From contig JAJEKV010000080.1 in the NCBI GenBank assembly GCA_021234155.1, positions 358,182 to 422,181 on the forward strand: 64,000 bases of DNA, read 5' to 3'. The notes beneath the pieces were generated by a model. That model made no database searches. It had not been told where the DNA came from and saw only the letters and a program-made list of their open reading frames with translations. The stretch is from Isoetes taiwanensis (lineage: Eukaryota; Streptophyta; Lycopodiopsida; Isoetales; Isoetaceae). The translations under genes were made by a program, and so were the position numbers. Of this stretch, positions 62,986 through 64,000 are shown one piece after another (the stretch's first letter is position 1; the number at the start of each line of letters is the position of its first letter).

Positions 62986-63858
62986 CAGAGTAGCCCGAGA
63001 GAGATCTTTTTAAGAACTAGTGTGTTACCACTAGACCAAAGATCCAAGCACCACTAGTGTGTTCAATGAAGATGGTCATTCGTACAGTTTCTCCAAAGCA
63101 TCTATAACGATTCTAGTGTCAGCTCAATAATGCTCTTACCTTGTTCATACAATCCTCGTAATGATACTCTGACTAGTAGAGAATCTTCTATCCCCTTGGT
63201 CCATTGCAGTCAACCAGAGATCAATATAAGAATTTATATTTGATTAAAGTTTTTGCAAGCTGAGGCACGAATGCAAAATATCCTACACAAAGACCATCTA
63301 TGTTCAAAAACTCGTCAGCCTCAATAATTCTCACATCCCCCTCCCCCCTCCCTTCTTTGTTTTTGGAGGAATGGTGTAGTATTAATCATAATTTAATACC
63401 TACATAAGTTAGGCATAAAGCCTTCAAACCATAAACATAGAGGGTTTCTGATATACATATCATATAAAAACTGGTAACTTACCACCAAATCACATGCCTG
63501 TCGAGCCGATTTCATAACCATCCATAAACCATATAGAAAGGGGACCAAAATTCTCACATCTAACGCACTAGTTATATGGAATGACAACTCCATCCTCACA
63601 TTCAATGAATGCACCCCCTCAACAACAGAGTCAAAACCACCAGATAAACAACAAGCAAAGGATGGAAAAGAAGGCGTCGAAGGCCTAAAAATTTCCTTTT
63701 GATTTTACGGTACCTCCTTATCAAAGAGTATAGAAGAAGCAACAATCTCCAGAACGAAGCTAGGAAAGTCACCCGGATAAATTTGCAATTTCCAATACAT
63801 AAACAACGAAGGGGCAAAGATGTCCAAGAAACAAGACCAAACACTCCCAAGCTCCAAG
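62986..63858. other. No supportable gene
   Basis: Minus-strand frames of 73-95 codons (63393-63614, 63602-63889) show no domain. AT-rich with a short C-rich run at ~63340. Confidence 0.4.
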
Positions 63859-64000
63859 CACTATTACAAAAATAGGCAAAATGGCACAAAAGTGATATTT
63901 ATGCTCTGCCTTTTTACGAGCAGAAACGTCACTTTTGTGCCATTTATGACGTTTGTGCTTTCCAAATGACACAAAAGTGACATTTATGCTCTGCAAATGG
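63859..64000 (+). mobile_element. CACTA-type transposon end (partial, runs off window)
   Basis: Begins CACTATTACAAAAATAGGC, the CACTA terminus of En/Spm-like elements, and is followed by subterminal repeats in both orientations: tggcacaaaagtgatattta (63882), aacgtcacttttgtgccatt (63926) and tgacacaaaagtgacattta (63967). Alternating-orientation subterminal repeats are typical transposase-binding arrays. The other end and the 3 bp duplication are outside the window. Confidence 0.75.

Overview
This is nuclear DNA from a land plant with a large, repeat-dominated genome. The plant signals are a chromodomain-bearing Ty3/gypsy element primed by initiator tRNA-Met, a decayed PPR gene with an E-type tail, L1-like LINE remnants, a CACTA-type transposon end and an FCP1-like HAD domain of the plant 'DLNG' type. 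There is no sign of organellar or bacterial sequence. A seed-free plant (fern or lycophyte) or a gymnosperm would fit, but the lineage cannot be settled from the sequence alone.

Layout. 1-3535 is the end of a ~7.2 kb repeat unit, and 3536-7206 is unit-flanking DNA; both recur at ~52.1-59.27 kb. 7.2-11.7 kb is anonymous purine-rich DNA. 12.4-13.4 kb holds PPR debris on the minus strand. 15833-24402 is a structurally complete but gag-deleted Ty3 chromovirus with 2.5 kb LTRs and a perfect 5 bp target duplication (acggt). It sits inside older retroelement DNA whose probable 3' LTR is 25333-26890. 26.9-29.46 kb is AT-rich with an L1-type LINE relic.

The main discovery is at 29460-38157: an 8.7 kb DNA transposon with matching terminal inverted repeats (GGGTGAAAGTAT...) flanked by TAAA on both sides. 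It carries two convergent genes, each starting ~320-330 bp inside its end. The plus-strand gene encodes a coiled-coil/RING-H2 protein followed by an FCP1-like HAD phosphatase domain. The minus-strand gene encodes a DDE-like transposase (DFAENY, SDGCSSQFK and HGKG motifs). The transposase-side half plus ~3.1 kb of right flank is then tandemly amplified (34086-41270, 41271-48480, 48481-55625), so the extra copies have lost the 3' end of the transposase gene. A ~1 kb polyadenylated retro-insertion splits one transposase exon in all three copies.

55626-59268 repeats the flank seen at 3536-7206. 59.3-61.1 kb has unidentified exon-like blocks, 62.1-63.0 kb a LINE ORF2 3' fragment on the minus strand, and 63859 the start of a CACTA-type element that runs off the window.

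Sequence quality matters here. Copies of the same repeat differ mostly at CAG/CTG/CCG and CG sites, often as indel-type changes such as CAGC to CAAAG, while neighbouring sequence is identical. I infer systematic long-read base-calling error at methylated cytosines. Many frameshifts, and some apparent LTR divergence, may therefore be artefacts.
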